The notes below the pieces were generated by a model. That model ran no database searches, was not told where the DNA came from, and saw only the letters and a list, made by a program, of their open reading frames with translations. The position numbers and the translations under genes were made by a program. Shown here piece after piece: positions 1 through 10,251 of a DNA stretch of 48,404 bases. The DNA is from Burkholderiales bacterium (GTDB taxonomy: Bacteria > Pseudomonadota > Gammaproteobacteria > Burkholderiales > Casimicrobiaceae), in assembly GCA_025354165.1 (NCBI GenBank), contig JANXNI010000037.1, positions 1-48,404 of the forward strand, in the 5' to 3' direction. How positions within the stretch are numbered: position 1 is the stretch's first letter; every line of letters begins with the position of its first letter.

Positions 1-31
1 CAATCGTGGGTCGCGGCAAGCCGCTCCTACA
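1..31. repeat. REP-like palindrome half-site
   Basis: Read on the minus strand this is TGTAGGAGCGGCTTGCCGCG followed by ACCC. It is the same kind of sequence as the long palindrome at 19693-19757 (TGTGGGAGCGGCTTTAG arms). Such TGTNGGAGCGGCTT sequences are typical extragenic REP-like elements of Proteobacteria. Only part of it may be in the window. Confidence 0.5.
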
Positions 32-36
32 AGAAA

Positions 37-60
37 AAAGGCCGGAATATCCGGCCTTCT
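37..60 (-). terminator. Rho-independent terminator after the TAXI protein gene
   Basis: An 8-bp stem, AAGGCCGG / CCGGCCTT, with a 5-nt AATAT loop. On the minus strand it is followed by a run of T. It begins about 28 nt downstream of the stop codon at 86-88, in the right place and orientation to end that transcript. The symmetric A/T flanks may let it work in both directions. Confidence 0.8.
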
Positions 61-85
61 TGCGTGTCGCGCACGTCATCGAACC

Positions 86-1045
86 TTACTTCAACAAACC
101 AACTTCTCTATAAAACTTCTCCGCACCCGGATGCAACGGAATGCCCGCTCCCGCAATCGCTCCGGCGCGCACGATGGCCTTGCCTTTGGCGTGCCCCGCA
201 TCCAGTGCCTTGCGCGCGTTGTCACTCCACAGTGCTTTGGTGATGTTGTAGACCAGCGTCGTGTCCTGTTTGGCGCTGGTCACCCACTGTGCGCCAACAG
301 CCAGCGTCTTTACTGCGCCGACGCCTTTGTAGGTATCGGCGGGGATGTTGTCCACTGCGTAAAAGCCAAACTGCTTCACCAGTTTTTCAGCTTCCGGCCC
401 AGCGATCGCGATGATGTCAATGCCACCGGTTGCCGCGAGTTCGGCAATCGCACCTGCTGGATAACCACCGACAAAAAAGAACGCGTCGAGCGAGTTGTCC
501 TTTAGTTTTTCACCTGCTGCATTCGGTTTCAGAAATTCTGGTTTGATGTCTTTTTCGGTGACACCGTAAGCCGCGAGAATGGCGCGTGCATTGACTAGCG
601 TGCCCGAACCCGGCTCGTCGAGCGACACCCGCTTGCCTTTGAGATCAGCGATTGTTTTGATATTCGCGCCTTTGCGTGCCACGAGGTGAAAACTCTCGGG
701 ATACAGGTTTGCGATCAGGCGAAGATCCGCTACCTTTGGTTTGCCTTCATACGTGCCTGTCCCGGTGAATGCCCAATACGCTACGTCGGCCTGCGTGAAG
801 CCCGATTCCGCGCCGCCGCCCTGAATAGCGTTAATGTTGGCGACCGAGCCGTTAGAGGCGACTGCCGAGGCCACGAGACCCGGAACAGCGGGTTGCGAAA
901 TCGCATTGGCAATCAAACCACCGATAGGGTAGTAAGTGCCCGCGACGCCGCCAGTGTTGATACGGAAGAAGCTTTGCGCCGAGACGGTGGAGGCAAGCAA
1001 CAACCCTGCGGAGACCAGCAGAGCCGGAAGAAGACTACGTTTCAT
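86..1045 (-). CDS. TAXI family TRAP transporter solute-binding protein
   Basis: A periplasmic binding protein of the TAXI subfamily of TRAP transporters, which delivers a small organic acid or amino acid to a TRAP permease. The product is about 319 aa with a clear signal peptide (MKRSLLPALLVSAGLLLAST, cleavage near VSAQS). The mature start FFRINTGGVAGTYYPIGGLI is the family hallmark, followed by the DLKGKRVSLDEPGSGT and DAFFFVGGYP motifs. I chose the ATG at 1045 because GAGGA lies 8 nt upstream; a TTG five codons further out is also open but has no such site. No permease gene is next to it on the right, so a partner would have to lie left of the window or elsewhere. The ligand cannot be told from sequence. 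Confidence 0.88.
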   Translation of the reverse strand: MKRSLLPALLVSAGLLLASTVSAQSFFRINTGGVAGTYYPIGGLIANAISQPAVPGLVASAVASNGSVANINAIQGGGAESGFTQADVAYWAFTGTGTYEGKPKVADLRLIANLYPESFHLVARKGANIKTIADLKGKRVSLDEPGSGTLVNARAILAAYGVTEKDIKPEFLKPNAAGEKLKDNSLDAFFFVGGYPAGAIAELAATGGIDIIAIAGPEAEKLVKQFGFYAVDNIPADTYKGVGAVKTLAVGAQWVTSAKQDTTLVYNITKALWSDNARKALDAGHAKGKAIVRAGAIAGAGIPLHPGAEKFYREVGLLK

Positions 1046-1163
1046 CAGGAAGATCCTCAAAATCGGTTAACGCGCGCTTTCATGGGTCAGCAGCGCAGCA
1101 GCCTGTAGTCTATTCCCGAGTCGCCCAGACAGGCCCCTCGCGTTTTGATTAACAATCAATTCG

Positions 1164-1379
1164 TCACAGGTAAACGCCGTCGAGAACGCGGCAATGCTGG
1201 CCCTGATGCCGCCGGTCACGAAGCGCGGTGAGCGCACGCATGTCATCCAGATTGCCCGCGAAGCTCGCGCAGTCGGTGCTCGTGGTCAGCCTACGCGTGA
1301 CGTGATCGGCAACGTCAGCATGGTTGGTTGGTGTCAGCGCGATTGCCGCGAATAGCACCAACGCGACGCAGAACGTCAT
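1164..1379 (-). CDS. Possible small secreted protein, function unknown
   Basis: A 71-codon frame. It starts with a hydrophobic stretch (MTFCVALVLFAAIALTPTNHA) that reads like a signal peptide, followed by a short polar domain with two Cys residues (near TDCASF and QHCRVL). It lies 35 bp downstream of the DegV-like gene on the same strand, so it could be cotranscribed. I see no good ribosome binding site before the ATG and recognise no family. The evidence is the signal-like N-terminus and its position in an otherwise empty 350-bp gap. It could be spurious. Confidence 0.35.
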   Translation of the reverse strand: MTFCVALVLFAAIALTPTNHADVADHVTRRLTTSTDCASFAGNLDDMRALTALRDRRHQGQHCRVLDGVYL

Positions 1380-1414
1380 TGCTGACGTCGACGTTTTTTT
1401 ACGAGTCGGAGGCG

Positions 1415-2521
1415 CTATTGGAAGTCGAGAGAACTGGCCAACGAAATCAACACGCCACCCGCGCCGAGCAACGCGGCATTGGTCATGCTCATGGTGCTGG
1501 TAAGCAGCATAACGCCGTGCTTTGCGCATGTTGCCGAGAGCTGAACGAACGCGTTGATGTGTCGCAAATCGGCGGTGTCGCCGGCATAGCTTATGCACAC
1601 GAACGGCGCGTCCAATCCGGTTTTTACACTGCGTGTTGCCTGATCAAATGCCGCTTTCGCAGCCGCAGCAAAGCCGCTTTGCGTGCTCAGTATTCGCAAG
1701 TCATCGCCATCGGCCACAGCCACCGGCATACGGTCAAACAATTGCCCCACATTGCGGCTCAACCAATGTGAAACTGGCGCTTCCGGCAAGGCCGCACAAT
1801 GATGAAACCGCCTCAAATCGCGGGGTACCACCAGCGTTTTCACCTGTCGGCGCAGTGCGTCCACCTGCTGCACTATCTGCGGCACGGCGACATTCTCGCT
1901 CCGCAGCCGCGCGCATTCGGCGATCAAAACGCCGTGCCCATTAAACGACGCGCCAGAGTCCACGACCCACATTTTGAAAGGTCGCGTATTGCCTGCACGA
2001 CGGCGATCACGCGCGCCTTGCACCATGAGCTTTTGGGCGGCTGTCAGCGAGTTGGCGTAGCTATTACTGCGCATCGAACTCATGGCAATTTGCAACACAA
2101 AATCGGTGCTGTCATTCGAGTGCCGATTGATCAGCTCTCCCGTGGTTTCGGCGCTAGCAGCGAGCGTATGCGTCGGGCCATCAAATTGCGCCACATTTTT
2201 TGCAGCGAAGTGCGCTGCTGCCACCTCATCGCCATCGTCGATGCGCGACACTTCTCCGTTGCGTAGCTTGATCGGCAACAGCAAAACCCCCGCCTTCGCC
2301 CGCCATGTGGCTGGCAAATCGCTCGCGGCATCGGTGACCAGTAGCGTACTTTTGTGCCGACTGTGGTCATGCGACAGCGGACGTTCGGTAGTATGTTCGA
2401 CATCGCTCGCGCCATGCACTGACGATTCATCGCGTACCGTCCCCAGAAGGTTGTGACCAAACGTCTCGTGCCCATCGCGCGTGACGCGGCGGCTGGCGGT
2501 GGTTGAAAGGTTGGTGAACAT
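1415..2521 (-). CDS. DegV family protein
   Basis: DegV proteins bind a fatty acid; bacterial relatives include fatty-acid kinase subunit B. Family features visible here are the N-terminal strand LLVTDAASDLP (normally TDSxxDLP), the VLLLPIKLRNGE stretch, the HTLAASAETTGEL segment where the family usually has TSxPS, the VDSGASFNGHGVLI motif and a C-terminal half typical of the second lobe. From the ATG at 2521 the protein is 368 aa, longer than the usual 280-300, with about 45 extra N-terminal residues. The frame stays open to 2704, but that part does not look like protein. The binding motif is degenerate, so ligand binding is doubtful. The neighbouring genes say nothing about its role. Confidence 0.7.
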   Translation of the reverse strand: MFTNLSTTASRRVTRDGHETFGHNLLGTVRDESSVHGASDVEHTTERPLSHDHSRHKSTLLVTDAASDLPATWRAKAGVLLLPIKLRNGEVSRIDDGDEVAAAHFAAKNVAQFDGPTHTLAASAETTGELINRHSNDSTDFVLQIAMSSMRSNSYANSLTAAQKLMVQGARDRRRAGNTRPFKMWVVDSGASFNGHGVLIAECARLRSENVAVPQIVQQVDALRRQVKTLVVPRDLRRFHHCAALPEAPVSHWLSRNVGQLFDRMPVAVADGDDLRILSTQSGFAAAAKAAFDQATRSVKTGLDAPFVCISYAGDTADLRHINAFVQLSATCAKHGVMLLTSTMSMTNAALLGAGGVLISLASSLDFQ

Positions 2522-2704
2522 GTTGGACGGATCGGGGGAAATCTGACGAACCCTAAGGCGCGCGCATTGACGACGCGTGTGGAGCCACGTCCTCAGTATT
2601 TCTGCGGACTCGTGTTCAAAAACGATTTTGATTGTGTTTTCGCGCCACAACGCTGTGTACTGGACCGCCGGGAGCCACGCACTCGCCAATGGATCAGCCA
2701 ACAA

Positions 2705-3070
2705 AACTGGAAGCTGCTATGCGTCAACGGTTTTTCTACAAAGGTTTTATTAAGTAAACCTCGATGTCAGATTTTTTCAACAGTCGACATTTGATAAAAA
2801 TCGCGCTAATGCAGAAGTTTCTATGGGCCAATTAGAAAAGCTGCTGGCCAGGAAGCCGCTCTTGTGCCGGGTCCAACTTGGACAATTTGCATGCGTGCGC
2901 TTTGGCGTGAGAAATCCTCCCGATATTTCGTTGTGTTTGCTCCATTTCGCGAAAAAAGGCCTTATGCAATGCGCTTAGAGGTGCGATACTTTCGGTCGGC
3001 ATAAGGTTGCACCGGGCCGCCGCGCAGCTCAAGCGTCTGTGTTCATTCAACAGGTTCGGGGGAGAAACAA
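2705..3070. other. Intergenic region between divergent genes
   Basis: About 370 bp between the DegV-like gene and the large secreted protein. It is more A+T-rich than its surroundings (for example near 2740-2830) and should hold promoters for both genes. I see no convincing -35/-10 pair, RNA gene or repeat. Short frames here lack ribosome binding sites and family signatures. Confidence 0.5.
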
Positions 3071-6000
3071 GTGAATCGTTCTTTTTTTACGGCCGCGTTT
3101 GCCGCGCTGCTTTTTGTATCCCCTGCGCGCGCGCAACCTGAAGACGTATTCAACCAGGCGGCCGCTGCGCCAAAGGTGATTTCGGTCGCAAGGGCGAACG
3201 GCGGATCGTTGATTCGGGCGGCTAGCACCGAAATCGATTTGCGATCGTTGTCGCCCGCGCCGCCACCTCTCAGAGAGCGCCCCGAATCGGAAGATCCTTA
3301 CGTGGAGTGGGTAGAGCTTCCGGGAGGTGTGCCTCCTGGCCTAGCGGTCGGCTCGATCTCCGGCCCGAGCGCTCCGGCCCCGGCACCAATCAAGAACTTC
3401 CCAGGTCTTGATTTCGCAAGCTGGGGCGCGGGTCACCCGCCAGATACCAACGGTGACGTGGGGCCTGTGTACTACATCCAGACGATCAACGCGTCGATGG
3501 GCGTGTATGACAAAGCCAGCGGTACACGGATTGCGGCTTTCTCGTTCAACACCTTCATGAGTCAGGGCAACTTCGGAAACCTCTGTGACACGGCTAACTT
3601 TGGCGATCCGGTCACCTTGTATGACTCGTTTGAGGATCGCTGGATTGTGACGGATTTTGCATTCGCGCTGAGCGCTGGTGCGGTCGTCAGTCCGGCCTTC
3701 CAGTGTTTCGCCGTTTCGAAGACCGGCGACCCTGTCACGGGTGGCTGGAACTTCTACTCGATGCAATTCACCGATGGCCTGAATGACTATCCAAAGCTTG
3801 GCATCTGGCCCGACGGTCTTTACATGTCAGCCAACATGTTCGGGTTTGGTGCTAGCGGGGCTTTTCAGGGCCCACGCGTGTGGGCATTGAACAAAGCGCA
3901 GATGTATGCCGGCGCGCCGAGCGTCCAGATCGTTTCGTTTAACGCACCGACGTCCGATTTCACCCTGCTGCCGAGCAATGCGAGGCTTCAGTCGGGCGCG
4001 CCTCCCGCGGGCACCCCCAATTATTTCGTGTCGACCTGGCAGTTTACGAATGCGCTGACCGTCTATAAATTTCACGTGGACTGGGCGCGAACGACTCTGT
4101 CTACGTTTACCGGGCCGGATTCTCCGCTCGCGGCGACCAGTTGGCCGAACGCCGGCGTAGCAAACGCACCTGCGCTGGGTGGTAACTCGCTGGATGTTTT
4201 GCAGATCCGCGCGATGGCGCAAAACCAGTACAGCAACATTGGTGGGGCCGAGTCGCTTTGGACCACACACACGGTTCGACGTGCAAGCACCACGGGTTTT
4301 GCGGCGCCACGGTGGTATCAGGTCAATGTCACTGGCGGCACCGTTGCGGCCAACCTTCCCCAAGCGACTACATGGGATCCCGATGGCGCGGACGTGCTGC
4401 ATCGTTTTATGCCGAGTCTTGCCGTCAATCGCGCCGGTGACCTGGCGCTGGGCTACAGCAGCTCAAGTGCAACCACCAAACCTGCGATCAAATATGCCGG
4501 ACGTCTCGCGACTGATCCCGTCAACACTTTTAGCCAGACCGAGCAGCTTTTGTTCCAGGGCACTGGTGCCCAGACCGGCAATTGCGGTTCGTCTGCTTGT
4601 ATTCGCTGGGGCGACTACAGCCTAATGACCCTCGACCCAGACGGCTGCACGTTCTGGTACACCAATATGTATTACGCGGTTGACGGGCTTGACCATCAGA
4701 CGCGAATCGGGTCATTTTCGTATCCGTCGTGCGTGCCTGTTGGCGGCGGAGGAACGGTTTCCGGCACCGTGACCGCATTGACCGGCGGCGCGCCGATAGC
4801 GGGTGCGACGGTGACATTGGGTAGCCGTACCACCACCACCAATGGCAGCGGGTTCTACACGTTCACGGCGATCCCGGCGGGCAGCTATGCGAATGTGATT
4901 GGAAGCGCGCCCGCTTTCAGCAGCGGTTCAGCAACACCAGTTGTCGTGGCCGACGCCACAACAACCACCAAAAACCTTGTTCTGGCCGGTGCGCCAATCA
5001 GCGCCTGCCTGGTGGACACGGCCCAGGCAGACTTTCAGACCGGACTTCTCAATAGCGTGGATTTGATTACCAGCCCTGGCGCCGTCCTGATTAATGCCGC
5101 ACCTGACACCGCGCAACAAAACGCAACTCTAGGCAACAGTGGGGTCGGCATCTCGATCACGACGTTCGGTGGACAGACATTTACCCCGAGTGTTACGGGA
5201 ACGCTTACCAAGGCAGATATCAATCTATTCTGTAGCGGCTGTACCGGCACAACGCCCAGCTTGACGCTCAGCCTGCGCGCAACCAGTGGAGGGTTGCCCA
5301 CCGGGGCCGATCTGGCATCGGCGACCATCGTCGGATTTAGCAGCGGTGCGTCGGCGTACTACACCGGCACTTTTGCGTCGCCGCCAACGCTGACCGCTGG
5401 CACCCAATATGCACTGGTCGTTAGCCCTACTTCCAATCCGTCGGCCGGCATATACGCGTTGACACGTAGTGGAACTTCCACGGCGGGCGCCGACGTCTAT
5501 GCGGGCGGCGCTCGAGTCTCGGGTGCAACGAGCGGCACCGTATGGTCTACCCCGCTAACAGGCGGTGTGAGCACCGATACCGGCTTCAAGATATATATCA
5601 ATTATGGGTTCGCGCCTGCTGGTGATCTGGTTTCGGGATTGAAGGACGCTAACCCAGCCGCTGGACGTCTGCCGACGTGGACGACGCTTTCCTGGGCGGC
5701 TGCGACCCCTGCTAATACGGCGCTGAAGTTCCAGATCGCGGCCAGCAACTCGGCAACCGGTCCCTTCAATTTCGTCGGACCGGACACCACTGCGGGAACT
5801 TTCTTCACGACCAGCGGCGCGTCGCTTGCTCAGTTCAACGGATTCCGCTATCTCAAGTACAAATCCTATCTAAGCACCACCAATTCGACCGTGACGCCAG
5901 CGGTTAACGACGTGACAACCTGTTTTGTCGTTCTCGGGCCTCCGGATTTGGCGCTGACCGTGTCTGATGGCGGCGCGACCGTCGCGCCCGGTGCTACGGT

Positions 6001-7726
6001 GGCATACACGCTTGCCTACTCGCACGCTGGCGGACAAGCGGCGACCGGCGTGGTTTTGACCGAGACCGTGTCGGCGAATTCGACGTTCAACGCCGGTGCC
6101 AGCACGGCAGGCTGGGCTTGCGTACCGAACAACAATGCCGGTTCAACCTGCACGCTCGTCGTAGGTGCGGTGGCCATTGGCGGCGTTGGTAGCGCGACTT
6201 TTGCGGTTACCGCAGCCAATCCGGTGCCGGCAGGCGTGATCCAGCTTTCCAACACCGCGACGATCGCCGACGACGGTAGCCACGGCACAGACCCGATACC
6301 CGGCAACAACACGGGTACCGATATCACCCCCATTCCGAATGCCGATCTTTCGATCACAGTGACGGACGGCGTCACCAGTGCCACTCCCGGTGGTTCAGTG
6401 ACGTACACCATCACCGCAAGCAATGCTGGACCGAGCCCGGCGACGGGAGCCACCGTGGCCGACACCTTCCCGGCATCGCTTACCTGCACCTGGACCTGCA
6501 TCGGCGCGGGCGGCGGCACGTGTGCGGCTTCCGGTTCGGGAAACATCAACAGCAGCGCCAATCTACCGAACGGCGGTAGTGTGACCTACACCGCCAGCTG
6601 CGCCATCTCGGCCGCAGCCACCGGGACGCTAAGTAACACCGCCACGGTGACGGCACCGGCAACTTTGACGGATCCAACGCCAGGCAATAACTCGGGGACG
6701 GACGCCGACACGCTAACTGCGAGCGCCGATATCGCCGTCGCGATAGTCGATTCGCCGGACGGCGTCGCAGCGGGTGCGAACATCACGTACACGATCACGA
6801 CGTCAAACCTTGGCCCGAGCAGCGCAGTATCTGCGACTCTTGTTGATAACCTGCCGGCCGAAACAACCTTTGTTTCGCTGGTTACACCCGCAGGCTGGTC
6901 GTGCACCAACCCGGGGGTTGGCGTGAACGGTACCGTGTCGTGCTCAAGGTCGTCGTTTGCAGCGGGCAGCTCGGTCTTCACTTTAGTCGTTCAGGTCGCA
7001 CCGGCAACAGTGACAGGCACCGTCATAACGAATAGCGCAACCGGTTCGTCGGTTGCTATCGACCCGAATACGGGCAATAACAGCGCAACCACGACCACAA
7101 CGGTCGGTCCGAGCTCAGCATTGACGGTACTTCTGGCCGGCTCCGGCGGGGGCTCGATCGTGTCAAGCGTAGGCACTATCAACTGCCCGGGTACTTGCGT
7201 GAATAGCTATTCCTACAACGTCATGGTTACGCTCTCCGCGACACCGGTGGCGGGCTCTACTTTCATGGGCTGGTTGGGTAGTGGATGCACGGGTACGGCG
7301 GCTTGCGTGGTCACCATGAACGCGGCAAAAACGGTCACCGCCTACTTCGCGCTTACCAGTGGCGGGCCATTCACGCTCAACATTGACCTGACCGACCCCA
7401 ACACAAAATATGACGCACAAACGGACGGCATCATGGTGGCGCGCTATCTGTTCGGATTGCGCGGTGCAGCTATAACGGATAACGCTATGGGTGTCTCGCC
7501 GGCGCGTTCTGCGGCGCAAGTACCAGGATTCCTGGCTGACATACTGCCTTTGCTTGACATCGACGGCAATGGCCAAGTTGATGCTCTAACCGACGGGCTG
7601 TTGATCCTTCGCCACATGCTTGGTCTCAGCGGCCCGGCGTTGACCAGTAACGCAATTGGAGCGGGCATCGCGCTCAGGCCCGATGCAGCAAGTGTGCGAT
7701 CCTATTTGCTGGGGCTGACACCGTAG
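3071..7726 (+). CDS. Large secreted multidomain protein with DUF11 repeats and dockerin-like C-terminus
   Basis: 1551 aa, starting at a GTG preceded by GGGGGAGAA. Domains in order: signal peptide MNRSFFTAAFAALLFVSPARAQ; a roughly 500-residue N-terminal region I do not recognise (contains PPDTNGDVGPVYYIQTIN, so possibly a propeller-like surface domain); a carboxypeptidase-regulatory-like beta-sandwich about 560-645 (GTVTALTGGAPIAGATVTLG); a second unassigned region; three DUF11 repeats starting near 958, 1090 and 1218 (each with ATVAYTL-like and PGNNTGTD-like motifs); an InlB-type beta repeat about 1350-1432 (GWLGSGCTGTAACVVTM); and a dockerin-like tail about 1437-1551 with the calcium loop DIDGNGQVDALTDG followed by LLILRHMLGL. 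It is probably extracellular. No cohesin, sortase or dedicated secretion gene is nearby. Acquisition as accessory DNA is possible but unproven. Confidence 0.8.
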   Translation: MNRSFFTAAFAALLFVSPARAQPEDVFNQAAAAPKVISVARANGGSLIRAASTEIDLRSLSPAPPPLRERPESEDPYVEWVELPGGVPPGLAVGSISGPSAPAPAPIKNFPGLDFASWGAGHPPDTNGDVGPVYYIQTINASMGVYDKASGTRIAAFSFNTFMSQGNFGNLCDTANFGDPVTLYDSFEDRWIVTDFAFALSAGAVVSPAFQCFAVSKTGDPVTGGWNFYSMQFTDGLNDYPKLGIWPDGLYMSANMFGFGASGAFQGPRVWALNKAQMYAGAPSVQIVSFNAPTSDFTLLPSNARLQSGAPPAGTPNYFVSTWQFTNALTVYKFHVDWARTTLSTFTGPDSPLAATSWPNAGVANAPALGGNSLDVLQIRAMAQNQYSNIGGAESLWTTHTVRRASTTGFAAPRWYQVNVTGGTVAANLPQATTWDPDGADVLHRFMPSLAVNRAGDLALGYSSSSATTKPAIKYAGRLATDPVNTFSQTEQLLFQGTGAQTGNCGSSACIRWGDYSLMTLDPDGCTFWYTNMYYAVDGLDHQTRIGSFSYPSCVPVGGGGTVSGTVTALTGGAPIAGATVTLGSRTTTTNGSGFYTFTAIPAGSYANVIGSAPAFSSGSATPVVVADATTTTKNLVLAGAPISACLVDTAQADFQTGLLNSVDLITSPGAVLINAAPDTAQQNATLGNSGVGISITTFGGQTFTPSVTGTLTKADINLFCSGCTGTTPSLTLSLRATSGGLPTGADLASATIVGFSSGASAYYTGTFASPPTLTAGTQYALVVSPTSNPSAGIYALTRSGTSTAGADVYAGGARVSGATSGTVWSTPLTGGVSTDTGFKIYINYGFAPAGDLVSGLKDANPAAGRLPTWTTLSWAAATPANTALKFQIAASNSATGPFNFVGPDTTAGTFFTTSGASLAQFNGFRYLKYKSYLSTTNSTVTPAVNDVTTCFVVLGPPDLALTVSDGGATVAPGATVAYTLAYSHAGGQAATGVVLTETVSANSTFNAGASTAGWACVPNNNAGSTCTLVVGAVAIGGVGSATFAVTAANPVPAGVIQLSNTATIADDGSHGTDPIPGNNTGTDITPIPNADLSITVTDGVTSATPGGSVTYTITASNAGPSPATGATVADTFPASLTCTWTCIGAGGGTCAASGSGNINSSANLPNGGSVTYTASCAISAAATGTLSNTATVTAPATLTDPTPGNNSGTDADTLTASADIAVAIVDSPDGVAAGANITYTITTSNLGPSSAVSATLVDNLPAETTFVSLVTPAGWSCTNPGVGVNGTVSCSRSSFAAGSSVFTLVVQVAPATVTGTVITNSATGSSVAIDPNTGNNSATTTTTVGPSSALTVLLAGSGGGSIVSSVGTINCPGTCVNSYSYNVMVTLSATPVAGSTFMGWLGSGCTGTAACVVTMNAAKTVTAYFALTSGGPFTLNIDLTDPNTKYDAQTDGIMVARYLFGLRGAAITDNAMGVSPARSAAQVPGFLADILPLLDIDGNGQVDALTDGLLILRHMLGLSGPALTSNAIGAGIALRPDAASVRSYLLGLTP

Positions 7727-7984
7727 GCGTGTTACGACTAGCATTCAACGAAGCGCGTTGTCAGTTGCCGACACCCGAGCCTGACAACGCCGTATCTGGA
7801 GTAGTTCACCCTGATGTGCGCAGGTGTAATTATGAGTTTCCACATAAGCATGTCACTGCAAACCAGGGGTTAAAGTCCTTCCGGTGTGCCACACGGGATC
7901 GGCACCCTGACTATCGAAATGCTGTCCCACGTCAGGGCACTGCACTCTCGTTGAGCCTTCGTTTTACTGCCGCTGCGAGATATC
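7727..7984. other. Intergenic region with no recognised gene
   Basis: Downstream of the large secreted protein gene I see no U-tailed hairpin and no credible gene up to the Bug remnant. Together with 8209-8377 this makes a gene-poor interval of about 650 bp before typA. Confidence 0.5.
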
Positions 7985-8208
7985 GCGATCCGCGCTTTGC
8001 ACCCGCGCGCAGTTTGCCCGAGCTGCGTTGAGAGTTTATGCGCCAGCGCGGGGCCAATCAGGCCGGTCGCGCCGCCAGGCGGAAACGGGATGGTCGGGCG
8101 GCTTGGCTTCGACGGCCAAGCCTCAGCCAATGCTACGTGCCGCACAGCGAACGAGGAGAAACATCGGGTGGCGAGCACCTGGAAACACGTTTTCACGGGC
8201 GTAAACAC
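7985..8208 (-). pseudogene. Remnant of a Bug/TctC periplasmic binding protein (N-terminus only)
   Basis: The minus strand encodes AWPSKPSRPTIPFPPGGATG followed by LIGPALAHKLSTQLGQ. This is the diagnostic N-terminus of Bug/TctC proteins (compare YPTKPIKFLVPFPAGSATDV at 38556-39509), preceded by a decayed signal-peptide-like stretch ending ALAEAWP. After LSTQLGQ the similarity stops and the frame ends within about 60 codons, against the usual 310-330 aa. I read it as a truncated fossil gene. Confidence 0.65.
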
Positions 8209-8377
8209 TGGGGAGACGACGCGCCTGACCGTAGAGCAAGCGGCCTATATCACAACGAAAAGACATCATTTCTCGCCAAATCGTGTTGCGGCGCAGTAAA
8301 ATCGAGGGTTCTCTTTCCCAGCCCTGCCGCTGCCCGCCTTTGGGTCTCTCGCGTTTTAGGGTGTTTCAGGCGTCCAC

Positions 8378-10228
8378 ATGACAACCACCGTAAGCGCGAA
8401 CCTCGGTCTTCGCAACATCGCCATCATTGCCCACGTTGACCACGGCAAAACCACGCTCGTCGACTGCTTGCTCAAGCAATCCGGCACTTTCGCTGCGCAC
8501 GAGCAGGTCGGTGAGCGCGTGATGGATAGCAACGATATCGAGCGAGAGCGCGGCATCACGATTCTGGCAAAAAACTGCGCCGTGACCTACAAAGGCTCGC
8601 GCATCAACATCGTCGACACGCCTGGCCACGCTGACTTCGGCGGCGAAGTGGAGCGCGTACTCTCGATGGTCGACGGCGCGCTGTTGCTGGTTGATGCGGT
8701 TGAAGGCCCGATGCCGCAAACGCGTTTTGTGACGAAAAAAGCGCTCGCGCTAGGCCACAAAATCATCGTCGTGGTGAACAAGATTGATCGTCATGGCGCA
8801 CGTCCTGACTGGGTCGTCAACCAGACCTTTGAGCTGTTCGACAAACTCGGTGCAACCGAAGAGCAGCTTGACTTCCCCGTTGTTTACGCCAGCGCACTCA
8901 ATGGTTGGGCGACGCTCAATGCCGATGAAGTAACGACGACGATGGAGCCGTTGTTTGACACCATTCTGAGCAAAATCCCCGCACCGAAACTGGACGACAA
9001 CGCGCCATTGCAACTGCAAATTTCCGCGCTCGATTACAGCACCTACGTCGGTCGCATCGGCATTGGCCGCATCCATCGCGGCACCATCAAATCCGGCGCG
9101 TCGTACACCATGCGTTTGGGTGATGAAGACAAAGGCATGTGCAAAGTCAACCAGGTGTTGACGTTCAAGGGCCTGACGCGCAGCGAAGCTGAATTCGCCA
9201 CTGCGGGCGACATCGTTGCGATCACTGGCATCCAGGATCTCGGCATTGGTTACACCATTTGCGACAAGGAAAAAGCCGAAGGCCTGCCCGCGATTGCGGT
9301 TGACGAGCCAACGCTGACCATGAGCTTTTGCGTTAACACGTCGCCGCAAGCCGGCCGTGAAGGCAAGTACGTGACGTCGCGTCAGATTCGCGAACGTCTG
9401 CAAAAAGAATTGCTCGCGAACGTCGCGTTGAAGGTGGAGGACACCGAAGACGCCGACGTATTCCGCGTCTCCGGCCGTGGCGAATTACACCTCACGATTC
9501 TTGTGGAAAACATGCGTCGCGAAGGCTACGAACTCGCAGTCGGCAAGCCCGAAGTGCTGTTCAAAATGATCGACGGCGTGCAGAACGAGCCGATGGAAGC
9601 GCTCACCGTTGACCTCGAAGAAGGCCATCAGGGCGGCGTGATGCAGGCGCTCGGCGAGCGTCGCGGTGAACTTACCAACATGGAAAACGACAGTCGTGGT
9701 CGTGCCCGTCTGGAGTACCGCATCCCTGCGCGTGGCCTCATCGGCTTCCAGAACGAATTCATGAACTTGACGCGCGGCACTGGCCTCATCAGCCACATTT
9801 TTGACGGCTACGCGCCGCACCGTGGCGACATGCCGGGCCGTCGTAACGGCGTGCTGATTTCACAGGACGATGGCAACGCCGTCGGCTTCTCGCTGTTCAC
9901 GCTGCAAGATCGCGGTCGCCTGTTTGTTGCCCCCGGCGACATCGTGTACGAAGGCATGTTGGTCGGCATCCACAGCCGCGACAACGATCTCGTCGTCAAC
10001 CCGATCAAAGAGAAAAAGCTCACCAACGTGCGCTCTTCCGGCAAAGACGAAAACATCCTGCTAACACCGCCCGTGAAGCTCACGATTGAATACGCCGTCG
10101 AATTCATCGAAGACGACGAAATGGTCGAAATCACACCAAAATCGATCCGCCTGCGCAAGCGCTACCTGAAAGAGCATGAGCGTAAATCGTCAATGCGTCG
10201 GGCGGAAGCGGCGGCGGTTGCGGCTTAA
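8378..10228 (+). CDS. typA: Ribosome-associated GTPase TypA/BipA
   Basis: A translational GTPase of the EF-G/LepA group that binds 70S ribosomes and supports ribosome assembly and stress or cold growth. 616 aa against about 605-610 usual. G1 is AHVDHGKTT (residues 19-27), the switch region RERGITI is the family effector motif, G3 is DTPGHADF and G4 is NKID. The C-terminal domain ends [20 protein letters not shown], as in other TypA proteins. The ATG at 8378 has only a weak upstream purine stretch (CAGGCG). The gene is monocistronic here: it is preceded by a gene-poor stretch and followed by a repeat-filled gap. Confidence 0.97.
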   Translation: MTTTVSANLGLRNIAIIAHVDHGKTTLVDCLLKQSGTFAAHEQVGERVMDSNDIERERGITILAKNCAVTYKGSRINIVDTPGHADFGGEVERVLSMVDGALLLVDAVEGPMPQTRFVTKKALALGHKIIVVVNKIDRHGARPDWVVNQTFELFDKLGATEEQLDFPVVYASALNGWATLNADEVTTTMEPLFDTILSKIPAPKLDDNAPLQLQISALDYSTYVGRIGIGRIHRGTIKSGASYTMRLGDEDKGMCKVNQVLTFKGLTRSEAEFATAGDIVAITGIQDLGIGYTICDKEKAEGLPAIAVDEPTLTMSFCVNTSPQAGREGKYVTSRQIRERLQKELLANVALKVEDTEDADVFRVSGRGELHLTILVENMRREGYELAVGKPEVLFKMIDGVQNEPMEALTVDLEEGHQGGVMQALGERRGELTNMENDSRGRARLEYRIPARGLIGFQNEFMNLTRGTGLISHIFDGYAPHRGDMPGRRNGVLISQDDGNAVGFSLFTLQDRGRLFVAPGDIVYEGMLVGIHSRDNDLVVNPIKEKKLTNVRSSGKDENILLTPPVKLTIEYAVEFIEDDEMVEITPKSIRLRKRYLKEHERKSSMRRAEAAAVAA

Positions 10229-10251
10229 GTCGCCAACTGTCTTGACGCGAA

